The notes under the pieces: model-generated
What the model was told of the DNA's origin: nothing
What the model saw: the letters and a program-made list of their open reading frames with translations, nothing else
Database searches by the model: none
From: Tipula vernalis
Lineage: Eukaryota > Arthropoda > Insecta > Diptera > Tipulidae
NCBI GenBank assembly: GCA_958295665.1
Contig: OY282560.1
Location: 310,539,236 to 310,603,235, forward strand
Reading direction: 5' to 3'
Length of the DNA: 64,000 bases
In this document: one piece after another, positions 45,466-55,472 of the stretch
How the letters are laid out: every line of letters begins with the position of its first letter
How positions within the stretch are numbered: the stretch's first letter is position 1
Program-made: the position numbers and the translations under genes

Positions 45466-47138
45466 TTAAACAACCTGATGCCAATGGGCATTTGGATCGT
45501 TCGAATATTTCTACACATTTTGCAGAAAATTAAATTTTATTGAAAATCACCTGGACTATAGACCACAAAATCAGAGCTTCAAAACTGCTGTGGAATCGCT
45601 CCAGTAAAATGTTGATATATTGCTGTTGATGTTCAACGCATGTTTGACATTTTTGAGCAATTTAGAAAGTAGCAATGCGGCGTTGAGCTCTAATCTTGGT
45701 AGGGATATCGGGTATGTTTGGTTTAACGGTGCAACCTTTGTTTCGGCTGCTATTATTGTGATTTGGTTGTTTGTTTTACTGTATACTACTGCAGCATATG
45801 CTTGATTCGAGGCGTCACAGAAACCATGTAGTTCAATTTTGGCGTCACTGTTGTAATTTATCTAACGGTGAATTCTGATTTCCTCTAAACGTGGTAATTC
45901 CATTTTGTAGTTTAACCATCTGTTTTCAAGATTTACGTGGATTTTTTCGTCCCATCCTACACCAGAAGCCCATAAATCTTGAAGTAGAATTTTTGCCTGG
46001 ATCACCACTGGTGCTAACCATCCTAGCGGATCGAAAAGTCTTGATGCCTCTGATAAGATTGTTCGTTTGGATATTGTTGTTTTAGATGCTGGCAAAATAA
46101 CTTTAAATTGAAAGGTGTCTGTTGAAGAGTTCCACAGGAGATCAAGTGTTTTCACTATATCACTAAATTCTATAGTGTGGAGTCCTGTTTCTTTCAGATT
46201 TTCTGGAAGCTCTTCTAATAACGCTTTTTCATTGCTAGACCATTTTCTGAGGTTGAAACCTCCACCGGAAAGGAGATTTAGTAGTTCCTTTTTCGCAGCG
46301 ATTGCTTCTGCGATTGTGTTAGCTCCAGATAGAAGATCATCCACATAGAAATCCTTTTGAACAATCTTTGAACCAATTGGATATCTTGACGCTTCATCAA
46401 TGGCTAATTGTTGTAACATTTACACTTATTTGTTTCAGATCGCCAGAGGATTCGTTGAAAATCTTGATCGTCATGGGCTATTCTGATCTGTCTGAACATC
46501 TTCTCAATATCCGCTGCAATCACATAACGATGCTTTTTCCATCTGATCAATATTGCCGTTAAGTTGTCTTGTAATGTTGGACCAACATGTATCATTTCAT
46601 TTAGTGTTGTTCCTGTTTTTGTTTTGCAGGAAGCGTCAAAAACTACCCTCAATCTCGTAGTTGTGCTATCTTCTTTTATGACAAAATGGTGTGGCATGTA
46701 GTAAACCCGAGAAGCTTCTTTTTCCGTATCCTCTTTAATTAGTTCCATGTGATTCAACTGGATGTACTCGTTCATGAAATTGTGATATTGATTCTTAAAG
46801 TCTTCATCCTTCTTGAATCTTTTTTCAATTTGAAGCAATCTAGCTGCTGCTTTACTTTTAGATTCTCCTATTCCCACTTCTTTGAGCTTGTCGTTGTGAA
46901 GCGACATTCGAACTTCGTATCGTCCATTTGTTAATCGCTTGTGAGTTTCTTCATAGTACTGCTCACATTCGATCTCTTCAGTAGTTAGGTTTCGTTTAGG
47001 ATGCAATTCTTCGGATTCCCAAAAGCATTTTAATTGCTTATCTATCTCTGCTAATGTGACCGTGTGACCTTCATGCTGTTGTTTTGAGTTAGACGACCAG
47101 ATATGATTCATCCTAGCTCTGATCTTTGCGCTATGCAC
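45466..47138 (-). pseudogene. BEL/Pao reverse transcriptase and RNase H
   Basis: The 244-codon frame 47138-46404 begins with the linker (LKCFWESEELHP) and RT fingers: YYMPHHFVIKEDSTTTRLRV, VVFDASCKTKTGTTLNEM, VIAADIEKMFRQIRI and QRILWRSETN. The block that should follow (TVTYG--SAP) is missing. Frame 46419-45862 resumes with LQQLAIDEASRYP and DFYVDDLLSG, the catalytic YVDD (about 46330-46355), then RLFDPLGWLAPVVIQAKILL. About 45860-45605 gives RNase H (ELHGFCDASNQAYAAVVY, LPRLELNAALLLSKLL) in further frames. The small deletion plus shifts inactivate it. Confidence 0.85.
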
Positions 47139-47199
47139 TTATGATGCGTATCCCTTTTTATGCCTTCTAACATGATTTGTCCATATATGTCGGCACCTA

Positions 47200-47643
47200 T
47201 TAAAAGATCAATAGGTCCTGGAGTGTTGAAAGAAGGGTTGGCAAGATTACTTCTTTGTGTAATTCGCTGTCTAAACCAAATGTGTTCTTGTCTGGAAGTG
47301 GTTTAGTGATAGTTCCCAGAACTAAAGCATTAACTTCGATATTGAAAATCGATGGAAATCTGGGACTTATTTCTATCGCTATCTTTTGATTGGCTCGTCC
47401 TTTTGTTGCTGAAATTCCAGAAATTTCAGTTAGAACTCTTGTCCTTGGCAGGCCTAGTTGTTGTGCTGCTTGCTCTGTGATGAAAGTAGCCTGTGAGCCT
47501 GGATCGATCAGTGCTCGTAGTAGAGTAAAACTACCGAACACAGAATATGTCCCCGGTGCTAAAAGTACCGGGTCACTATCCTTGTCGAGTGTTGAGATGT
47601 CCAGCTTTGCAATACTGTTTTCTTGATTTTTTACGTGTAGCAA
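47200..47643 (-). pseudogene. BEL/Pao protease
   Basis: 147-codon frame. TLLRALIDPGSQATFITEQA shows the retropepsin active site with DPGSQ where BEL elements have DSGSQ; the catalytic Asp is kept. AAQQLGLPRTRVLTEISGIS and FNIEVNALVLGTITKPLP follow as usual. The frame ends at 47200, before the protease-RT linker. Confidence 0.78.
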
Positions 47644-47644
47644 C

Positions 47645-49250
47645 GTATGATGTCTGCCTTTGCAGGTAAAACAACTTGTTGCTGCAACTTGTAGTCAAAT
47701 GGTTTTTGCTGAGACAATTTCGGCACAAATTTTGCAACATGACCATCTGATTTCTTTCAGGTCCTGTGGTTTTTCTGACAGCACACGCAAATATTACTTG
47801 GTTGTGTGGCAGTTACGAAAGGTCGTCTTAGCGGTTGTGGTTGAAATCTCACTTGTTGTGTTGGTATTATCTTGTTGTCACCGATTGCTTCTAAAGATTG
47901 GAAACGTCTTTCTAGAAACTTCAAGAATTGGTTTGTTTTTTGAAATTCTCTTGGGTTCTCTAGAGAGCTTTCGTATAGCGGGTCGTGACTCGTTGTCTAA
48001 CTTTTTCAACAAGCTGAAGATGATGAAAGTACTCCATGTTTCAATATTTATGCCTGTATTCCTTATGGCGTATAGGCACTCGGTTGTTGTGTCATGCAAG
48101 TGTTTGATCGCAGCAGCCGACTCCGTGTTGATCGTATGCTGATTCAATAAATTCTTCAACAAATTAGATACGATTAATCTCCTGTTGTTGAAGCGGTTCT
48201 CTAATATTTCCCAAGCTGCATCGTAATTGTCTCCAGTAGGTTCCAAATGACTCAATAATTTTCCAGCTGACCCTTCTATGTGACTTTTAAGGTAGTTCAA
48301 TTTATGTGTCGTGGTGAGCTGATTATTGTTATGAACTAAATGTTTGAATGTATCAGAGAAACCTACCCACTTCGTGTATTCCCCGTGAAAATGTGGGATT
48401 TCTACTGGTGGTAGACGAATTTCTAATGGTTTTATCTTGCCTAGTTCCTCTTCTTCCAATAATGTTGTTAATTGTATTACAATCTTCTCGTGTTCATTGT
48501 TTAAATTTTCGTAGTGTTGGTCTACGAAATATTTTGAATCTGCTTCCTGTTCTTCGGAAGTCTCCACGCATATTTGTTTATGAAGGTCGCTGATCTGCAT
48601 CATCATCCTCTCCATGTTTTTTAATTTGATATTTAAAGCTGGTCTGGATCTGTTGTTACTAGACAGTATGTCCTCAGCTAATCTAATCTCTCGATATAAA
48701 CCCCGCATTCGGATGTCTTGCTGCTTCAACTGTTGCCTGAATTTTGGCAATTGGCTGAAAGCAACGTTTGACTCCACGGTCGACGCCTTGGGTTGTTGGC
48801 TCTTAACTTCGCTTGTTGATGTCCCATCCTCTGTTGTGTTGTTGTTGAAGTTAAATTGTTTATTTGTTCCTGCTGCATCTGATGTTGGAAGTGGTGTGGA
48901 TGGCAAACTTGGTGTGTTAAGGCGTTGGCGAATATCTCAATGGTTGTTATGTATCTTTTCGACACCGTTTCTCTATCCTTGAAGTATTGATGTGTTGACA
49001 TCAATGGGTTTTGAAAATCTTGTTGTCTTCATCAACATACTCGTTGTAAGACTTGTTCAACTCTGCGATTTTCCTCTCAAGATGGGTTTTTGTTTTCCGC
49101 TGTGCACCATCTTTCTTGTAATTTGAGATGAGCTGCTGTATCCCTTCTGCTTTCTGTTCTTGATTTCTTAGCAGTCTTCCATGTTTATGGTTGTTCTTGA
49201 GTTTGCCGGTTGTTGCTTGGCGTATTTCTTATAGGTGCCAGTTGTTTTTA
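47645..49250 (-). pseudogene. BEL/Pao gag
   Basis: The N-terminal part (about 49250-48960) reads GIQQLISNYKKDGAQRKTKT and KIAELNKSYNEYVDEDN before a frameshift. The 342-codon frame 48906-47878 is the main body: a Gln/Asn-rich start, a helical middle (IRLAEDILSSN), then PHFHGEYTKWVGFSDTFKHL, YLKSHIEGSAGKLLSHLEPT and NNRRLIVSNLLKNLLNQ, all conserved in BEL gag. About 47880-47660 holds knuckle-like CVCCQKNH and LCRNCLSKNHLTTSC in another frame. Main defects are the frameshifts near 48906 and 47880. Confidence 0.83.
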
Positions 49251-49252
49251 AT

Positions 49253-49266
49253 GGCTCGAAGGACCA
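49253..49266 (-). promoter_or_regulatory. Primer-binding site of the BEL element
   Basis: Read on the minus strand: TGGTCCTTCGAGCC, beginning with TGG one base after the LTR end (AACA). Position, the TGG start and the 14-base run suit a tRNA primer-binding site. Which tRNA primes was not determined. Confidence 0.65.
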
Positions 49267-49267
49267 A

Positions 49268-49890
49268 TGTTTACAATGTTATCCGTTGTATCGGATTTAT
49301 GTAAATTTAATTAATTAAAAGGTTACCGCTTGTGGCGTCTTTTAATTAATGAGAACAAAATCAGTTAGTGTGAATTTAAATTCTGTTTTATTTTATTAAA
49401 CGCTACGCTTTATATTTAATTTAAATTTTTTAATGTCAGCACAAAATGTAAAGTATCAATCAAATATTTATAGTATGCAATATTGTTACAAATTAAGTTA
49501 AGTGTCAGCACAATGGACACAAAATAAAAAACACCAAAACTTTATACTTTGGTGGAAATTAACTGTTGTAATGTTGACGAGTTAAAATGATGAGTCAGCA
49601 CCTACACATTGCTCTAAACAATTTAATGCTAAATTCCACGGCACTGATATTTGTATTTCACCATCAAATTTCACGACGAGAAATTTTGACTTTGACACTG
49701 AACCGGAATGCGAAAATCTCGTTTAGAACAAAATTCTGTTAAAAACGAATTATACAATACTCAAAATTCAAATAAAATCTATAAAATTACTGATCTCTAC
49801 ATTTACATAAAAGAAAATCATTACATTTATAAATTTGGCTGACGATTGTAAAACAAAATTGTTGCCTAATTAAGCGAACGGTAAGGTATT
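49268..49890 (-). repeat. BEL/Pao 5' LTR (outer end uncertain)
   Basis: Its inner end on the minus strand is ...GTAAACA, next to the PBS. AT-rich, non-coding. The outer (5') end cannot be fixed because the other LTR is missing and a Gypsy-type LTR piece adjoins at about 49900. Confidence 0.55.
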
Positions 49891-49899
49891 ATTACATTT

Positions 49900-50212
49900 T
49901 TGCGTTGCCTATCAAGGTTCGAAGCACACAATTAATTCAATTAATATTCGTACTATTTTAGTATCACTTATAACTTTTATATCGTATTAAATCACTCGGA
50001 TTACTCTACACTAAGGCATTCTAAATACAAATAATCGAATTCGATTCATTCGCTTTATTATTTACTCAAACCAAACTTCTAAATATTTCCTGCTTTTTCC
50101 AGTAAGCATAGTCAATATGGAGCAGTTTTATAAAGGAAAATTTCCATTTTAGTACAGTAAATTTTGCGTTATTAATTAACTTATTCTATTCTACCCTAGG
50201 TGTCACCGTAAA
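49900..50212 (-). repeat. Gypsy-type LTR fragment, same family as 28771-29189
   Basis: Read on the minus strand: ACGGTGACACCTAGGG, then aataagttaattaata, ctgtactaaaatggaa and ataaaactg, closely following the start of the LTR at 28771-29189. No Gypsy internal sequence adjoins it, so it is a solo or truncated LTR stuck to the BEL LTR. Confidence 0.6.
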
Positions 50213-50276
50213 AGAATCGAATTTCATAAAAATTCTTTCTCATCAGCATGCCTGACATCTAGTGGTGAATACGGGT

Positions 50277-50316
50277 ACTATATATATATATTTTTTTTTT
50301 TGAAATTTTTTTCAAT
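50277..50316 (+). promoter_or_regulatory. Possible core promoter of the small gene
   Basis: A TATATATATATA run at about 50279-50290 lies about 30 bp before TCAAT (50312-50316), an acceptable insect initiator. The implied 5' UTR is about 150 nt. In AT-rich DNA such matches arise by chance often, so this is weak. Confidence 0.3.
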
Positions 50317-50465
50317 CTAAGCTACCCAAAATGAAATAAAATCGGAAAATTTTTCTAATTTTTCATTAAAGTTTCAATTTCGCTCGAACAGTAAACTACA
50401 TTTATTTTACATATTTTACATAACGATATTGAAGTCAATAAAAACTAACATCAAATTAAAATAAA

Positions 50466-50876
50466 ATGCCGAAAATAATTATACCATTAATATTTTCAAT
50501 GGGATTATGTCTACTCATCGCTGCCAAAGAAGTCAATTTTGTTGAAAATATCCGTAAAGCCGAGATGTTCACTAAAAATATGAAAGAAGAGCGCAATGTA
50601 AGCGGTGTAGAATTTGGAGTTCTCGAAGATTCCAGCGAAACCACGGTTGACCCTAATGCTGGTGGTGACGCTACGACCGCTGCCCCTGCGCCCGATGGCC
50701 CTGCGACCAATACCCCTGCGACCGATGTCCCTAGTAATGTTACTCCTGCACCCGGAGATTTGCCATCGGGTGGTTCAAATGCCACATCCGGTGGATCAGA
50801 CAATGCTGGAGCACATTTAAAAGCATCAGCCTTGTTGAAAATGCTTAGCGTATTGGTGATTTCTCGATTATTCTAA
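50466..50876 (+). CDS. Small secreted mucin-like protein, possibly GPI-anchored
   Basis: A 136-residue frame starting aaaATGCCG (A at -3, favourable in insects). Residues 1-20 (MPKIIIPLIFSMGLCLLIAA) form a typical signal peptide. Residues 21-55 are charged (KEVNFVENIRKAEMFTKNMK). Residues 57-112 are rich in Thr, Ala, Pro and Gly (ATTAAPAPDGPATNTPATD), suited to O-glycosylation. N-x-S/T sites lie at Asn44, Asn91 and Asn105. The last ~16 residues (ASALLKMLSVLVISRLF) are hydrophobic and end the protein, preceded by small residues (SDNAGA), the layout of a GPI-anchor signal. ATTAAA follows the stop at 50909. It is GC-richer than its flanks and intact amid dead transposons. No family is recognised; a secreted glycoprotein such as a surface, gut or reproductive mucin is inference. 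Confidence 0.72.
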   Translation: MPKIIIPLIFSMGLCLLIAAKEVNFVENIRKAEMFTKNMKEERNVSGVEFGVLEDSSETTVDPNAGGDATTAAPAPDGPATNTPATDVPSNVTPAPGDLPSGGSNATSGGSDNAGAHLKASALLKMLSVLVISRLF

Positions 50877-50908
50877 ATGTTATATTTTTCATAAAATTTT
50901 CTGTGTTC

Positions 50909-50914
50909 ATTAAA
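50909..50914 (+). promoter_or_regulatory. Poly-A signal ATTAAA of the small gene
   Basis: ATTAAA, the commonest variant of AATAAA, lies about 33 bp after the stop codon of the 50466-50876 frame. Confidence 0.4.
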
Positions 50915-51956
50915 TTTTTGGTGTATGGTAAATTAAATTGTTTTTGATTCAATTTTTAGTTTTTGTTAAATTACAAGTTAGTTAATTGATGAAACAATTA
51001 AATTCGTGAAACGATTCATGTAGCGAATTGACTTATATAAACGCCTTACAATACAGATAGAATTTACGGAACAAGGGAGTATTTGTTGCTCATAACATTT
51101 CAATAGTCCTTAGTGATATTTTGGTGGTCTTAGACAACCACCGTGATAACCTTTCTGGCAATTTTAGAATCTGAAATTCTTATCCTAACTCATCTGTGAT
51201 TTTCGCCTGGAGTTGTCTGTATTCTTAAAATTTACCGAGAAAGTCTCCGTTCGGGCGAATTATAAGAATACCGGCGCTGGCAATTTCTTAAATGAAAAAT
51301 GCTAGCAAGATTTCAGCAAAACATTTGTACTCTCTTCGTTTGGCGGAAATGCCACAACAATTTTACTCACTGCCGAGTTTACGTAAATATTCTGCTGAAA
51401 AATTTCAGCAGGGGGCCCTATTTCCGAACACATCATTGTCCATTGACAATTATGCCAATTTGACAAAAATGCTACACAATTTTACGAGAAAATGACATTC
51501 TCGTAGACAAGTGTAAATTGTATTTCTTAGCCGCCATGTTGGCATATACGCCATTTTATAATATTTTGCCACACAATTTAGGGATTTATTCGGATAATGA
51601 TCATGAATCACTTTATTATTACTATAGATGGTCATTACGGCAAGCCGCATTCGTAAAATTCTTCAAACCTATTCATAATAGACAAATAATAACAGAAGTG
51701 ATAATCCGCATGTCGAATTAATCAAAACAATTCTACAAATGTCAAAAAAAATATATTTACAATATAGGGTGGTTCAATAAAATTTCAACGAGGAAATTTT
51801 ATATTTTAGTACTAATGTAAAAATAACAATCAAACAAACAACTAGGCATTAGTACTTTCTTGTAATTTTGGATTTTTTTTTTCATTTGTGTTGGTTACAA
51901 ATTTTGTGTCGATACATATTTTTTTGCATATGTGTACTATTCGTATGAGCTGCTTC

Positions 51957-51997
51957 AAAACCAACAAAAATGTTTATACAACATTTTTGTTGGTTTT
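51957..51997. repeat. Perfect 17-bp inverted repeat with 7-nt loop
   Basis: aaaaccaacaaaaatgt at 51957-51973 is the exact reverse complement of 51981-51997. The match continues imperfectly outward (agctgc / ggctgct). No adjacent element explains it. Confidence 0.85.
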
Positions 51998-52094
51998 GGC
52001 TGCTTTCTAAAAATAACAACGAACTTTTCTGTCGAAACGTACACTTAATTGTAGTAGATTCATTTAAAACTGACAAATTTAAAACCAAAGTTCG

Positions 52095-52810
52095 GTTATG
52101 AGTATAGATCATTATGTCAGTAGTAGAAGATCCCGATCAAATAACACCTCGTTACAACAAGTCGTATTACATTCCACATCATTTCGTGTTAAAAGAAAGT
52201 AGTGAAACCACCAAATTGCGAGTGGTCTTCAATGCTTCGTCCAAGTCACCGTCGCAAATTTCGTTAAATGACTGTTTAAGAGTTGGTCCAACCATGCAAC
52301 AGGACTTATTTTGAACTGTTCTTCGATTTATGAAGCACGAATATGCCTTTTCTGCTGATATTGCCAAAATGTACAGCCAAATTATACTTAACGACCAAGA
52401 TCAGGATTTACAACGTATTTGGTGGAGGAATAATTTAGCAAATCCTTTAAAATATTATAAGTTACAAACAGTAACTTACGGTTTAGCCAGTGCGCCGTAT
52501 TTAGCCACAAAAACTCTTCAGCAGCGTTCAAAAGATGAGCATCGTTTCCAGAAGCCAGTAAAATTCTGAGTCAGGATTTTTCAGGGTCCGATGGTTTGGA
52601 TCGTGGCATCAAACTAAAAAATGATTTGAAGGCTTTGTTAAATATTGGTAAATTTGAGTTAAGAAAATTTTGTTTCAATCACGTCGAAGTGTCAGAAAAG
52701 GAATCACCGTCGGAAATTGCGCTGATCTTGGAGTTCATTTGGAATACAAAAAGTGATCATCTCGAAATTTCGTTTGATAAATCCAATTTAAATTCAAAAA
52801 TTTCAAAACG
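52095..52810 (+). pseudogene. BEL/Pao RT segment left of the Gypsy insertion
   Basis: Reads SYYIPHHFVLKESSETTKLR, RVVFNASSKSPSQISLNDCL, then a stop, FSADIAKMYSQIILNDQDQD, LQRIWWRNNLANPLKYY and TVTYGLASAPYLATKTLQQ. The stretch that would hold YVDD is missing between 52560 and 52590. It continues FELRKFCFNHVEVSE and LILEFIWNTKSDHLEISFDK and ends ISKR where the Gypsy LTR begins. Confidence 0.83.
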
Positions 52811-53173
52811 TGTTATGGATTACTGATATTATACTGTAGTTTTATATAATTATTCATGTAATTACTTGTATACTAGTTAAGTACATCATCTTTGTATATG
52901 TATTGTATGTACCAAAACCTATAAATACCAATTCTGTCTAATCAACGGGCAGTTGGTCAGTCAGCTTTTGTTGTCGAACTTGTACCAAACAAAAAAATGT
53001 ATAAAAGTGTATATTAAATATTAAATAAAGACTTGTACATATATATATAAAAATAAATAAGATTGAAAGTTTAATAAATAAAAAATGAGTGAATTGTGAG
53101 TTTTATTTTTAAAAAGTGCAATATCCAATATCCTATTAATTTCCATACCAAATTAAAAACATTAATTACAACA
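52811..53173 (+). repeat. Gypsy 5' LTR (363 bp, internally deleted)
   Basis: Starts TGTTATGGATTAC, then jumps straight to TGATATTATACTG and ends TTACAACA. TATAAA is at 52920-52925, with initiator-like CAGTT (about 52950) and TCAGT (52957-52961) downstream, and AATAAA at 53024-53029. The TATA box and start site are retained, but most of the upstream part seen in the 3' LTR is absent. Confidence 0.9.
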
Positions 53174-53179
53174 AAAATT

Positions 53180-53198
53180 TGGTGACAGCGGTGGGATT
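53180..53198 (+). promoter_or_regulatory. Gypsy primer-binding site
   Basis: TGGTGACAGCGGTGGGATT begins six bases after the 5' LTR end. TGG at its start matches the CCA-3' end of a tRNA. The tRNA species was not identified. Confidence 0.75.
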
Positions 53199-54533
53199 GC
53201 TCTAAGCAGCAATTCTTGGTGTGGAAATTCCGCTAGTTAAAAAAAACATTTACTTATTGACAGTTATAACGTGAAATTAAATGCTAATTTTAACGCGAGT
53301 ATATAGTGCAATATGAAAACACATGTGTTCTTGAAAATGTTCGTGAAAATGTGAAGCGAAAATGTTTACTTCAATTTAATAATTAAAATGAAAAAGAAAT
53401 TATTCACAATGTAAAACATAAGTTATCCTAAAAACATTAATTACAACAACAAAATAATTTCTTAATATTCAATTTTAATACTAAAATCACAAGTGTAAGC
53501 AACGTATGATTTCGATCCATAAAAAGAAACAAACATAATTAAACAACAATTTATTATGCCATACGAGTTTTACTAAAATATAATAAACCGCGTCATATTA
53601 ACAAAGTCAACGGAACAACAGTTGATTGTCCATAATACAACCGATCATACGACATCAATTCCGCAAAGATCATAAAAATCATTATTTAAAATCAAATAAA
53701 TCAAACGGTCGGATCACAATAAAACCAGCAGTTCTTCTATTGCCAGTATATTGTTATCACATGGCAATCAAACGGATTTAAAATTAAAAAAAATTTTTAA
53801 AATAAAATTTTCATCCGTTCATAATTACGTAGTATGTCATGGTATTATATGTGACATTCTATTACATCATAATTCAAGATTTAACATAAAATCATGGGTG
53901 CCTGTTTTTTTAAATTTATAAATAATATCACGACATCGAGGTCGCAGCAGTATTTCAACATCTAATAATCATCTCAAATCGCAGCCATAACGGATTACCG
54001 TTTCCATCAAATTCCATTGAAGTGCAATATTTAACAATGGAATACAATCATAGAATTCAGCTTTATTTAATCAATGGATATCATCAAAAAAGTATTGTTA
54101 AGGTTAGTTTACATTTTTTCCCTTTATTCTCAACTTTATTTTAGTCATTTAATTGATAACAGATCTTCTAAGTAATTTTGTGGGTTCGATAATACGTATT
54201 CATTTTTTTTTTCATTGGTATCGTCAATGAAACACAATTAGTAATTTTTTTAAATTATTTTCATTCATTAACATATGTTGTTGTTGTCGTATTATTTCTA
54301 TATCAGAAATTGTATTTTATTATTCTCCTAAGTTTGAATCAAATGTCATCTGAAAATTTGCATAACACAAATGTTTACTTCATTACTTTCCGAAATCAAA
54401 ATAAAAAAAAAAACAAATCAAAAGGCGCTCAAGGTCTCTAATTAAAACACATAACGAAGATTATTCTGACAACATTAAATTTGCTGATTTATCTCAAGTA
54501 GACAGATATTTAAAACAATCTTCGCGATTTACA
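53199..54533 (+). other. Gypsy untranslated leader
   Basis: About 1.3 kb of A-rich sequence between PBS and gag with no long frame. It probably holds packaging signals and perhaps splice sites, but none can be pointed to with confidence. Confidence 0.6.
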
Positions 54534-55472
54534 ATGTCTATTTTAAATTTGGATGTTGCCCTAAAAATCATTCCTGATTTTGATGGTAACACAGATCGTT
54601 TACATAAATTTTTATTATGTTGTGATATGGTATATAATGATTTATTGCATACGGAATACAATAAATTTCTTAATTTAGTAAAAACAAAACTTTCACATAA
54701 AGCGTACGACATAGTGAAATATACTGATTATGGTACATGGAAAGAGTTGAAAGAAGAATTGAAAAATAAATTTCAATGTTCCAAATCCATAGAACAATTA
54801 CAAGTAGAGCTCATTAACGTTAAGCAAGAAAGAAATGAGAACGTTATAACATATGCCAGTAGGGTCGAAAAATTACTCTCTGAATTGAACGAAGTATGTA
54901 TAACTAGTGAAGGTACAGCTGTTTCAAAAACAATTATACACCTAAATTCTAAAACAGCCCTTAAGGCTTTTCAAGAAGGCCTTATCGATCCAATCAAACT
55001 TATCATTAAAGCTTGTCGTTTTACTACACTCCAGGAGTCCATAAATAAAGCTTGTGAAGAAGAACTTACTTTAAGTACACGTAATAGCCTAAATTCTTAT
55101 GACCAACCTAACAAAGTTAAGTGTCAAATTTGCAAACGAGTTGGACATTCCGTTGAGAAATGTTACAATCGATTCCCAGATCAGAAAAATCAAGTTGCTA
55201 CTAGAATTTTACCAAATCATATGACATTTAACAGGAATAATGAATTAAAATATCAAAAACCGGAAATCACTGTAGTCCAGAAAGCTTTAATTTGTGCTTA
55301 CTGTAAGGCGCCTGGACATCACATTAGTATATGCAGAAAACGTCAGTTTGTTAACTCAAACAAACATAATGAACCCTCAAAACCACATATTCCATTTTCT
55401 TCGGGAAATGGATTGGGATCCGTTCCAGAAATTCCAGTAAACACTCCTGTCCGGATCCAGAATTTAAAGTAG
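54534..55472 (+). CDS. gag: Gypsy Gag polyprotein (312 aa)
   Basis: Begins MSILNLDVALKIIPDFDGNT, a Gypsy gag start. Residues ~1-190 form the capsid-like region (KLSHKAYDIVKYTDYGTWKE, KNKFQCSKSIEQLQVELINV, ALKAFQEGLIDPIKLIIKAC). Two CCHC zinc knuckles follow: CQICKRVGHSVEKC at residue 197 and CAYCKAPGHHISIC at residue 254, which would bind genomic RNA. A Pro/Ser-rich tail ends at TAG. Gag assembles the virus-like particle in the cytoplasm. No stops, shifts or lost Cys/His. The first ATG of the frame is chosen because upstream sequence in the leader lacks homology. Confidence 0.92.
   Translation: MSILNLDVALKIIPDFDGNTDRLHKFLLCCDMVYNDLLHTEYNKFLNLVKTKLSHKAYDIVKYTDYGTWKELKEELKNKFQCSKSIEQLQVELINVKQERNENVITYASRVEKLLSELNEVCITSEGTAVSKTIIHLNSKTALKAFQEGLIDPIKLIIKACRFTTLQESINKACEEELTLSTRNSLNSYDQPNKVKCQICKRVGHSVEKCYNRFPDQKNQVATRILPNHMTFNRNNELKYQKPEITVVQKALICAYCKAPGHHISICRKRQFVNSNKHNEPSKPHIPFSSGNGLGSVPEIPVNTPVRIQNLK
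55463..55469 (+). promoter_or_regulatory. Candidate -1 frameshift heptamer T-TTA-AAG
   Basis: TTTAAAG sits in the gag frame as T TTA AAG, immediately before the TAG at 55470. It fits the X-XXY-YYZ slippery pattern. Slipping back one base puts the ribosome into the pol frame, which is open on both sides and has no ATG before the protease. No downstream stem or pseudoknot was established. Confidence 0.65.

Larger units (their letters stand above)
45466..49266 (-). mobile_element. BEL/Pao retrotransposon, 5' two-thirds, minus strand
   Basis: From the PBS at 49266 down: gag, zinc knuckles, protease, RT, RNase H and the start of the RNase H-integrase linker (NAHWHQV at about 45480-45500), where it is cut off against the + strand envelope-like fragment. 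Integrase and the 3' LTR are missing. Frames are long and only moderately broken, so this is younger than the BEL copies at 6.5 and 25.6 kb. Confidence 0.85.
50877..52094. other. Intergenic DNA between the small gene and the BEL copy
   Basis: No recognised gene. Two short + strand open frames (51292-51495 and 51518-51721) have no known features. The sequence contains short hairpins, the clearest at 51957-51997. Confidence 0.45.

Noticed and set aside
45460..45604. Continuation of the envelope-like frame past 45440
   Set aside because: The minus strand reads the BEL RNase H linker (NAHWHQV, STFYWSDSTA) here, so this stretch belongs to the minus-strand BEL copy.
50456..50803. 115-codon antisense frame over the small secreted gene
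   Set aside because: Shadow of the + strand gene; lacks a signal peptide and its composition is the complement of the Thr/Pro-rich region.
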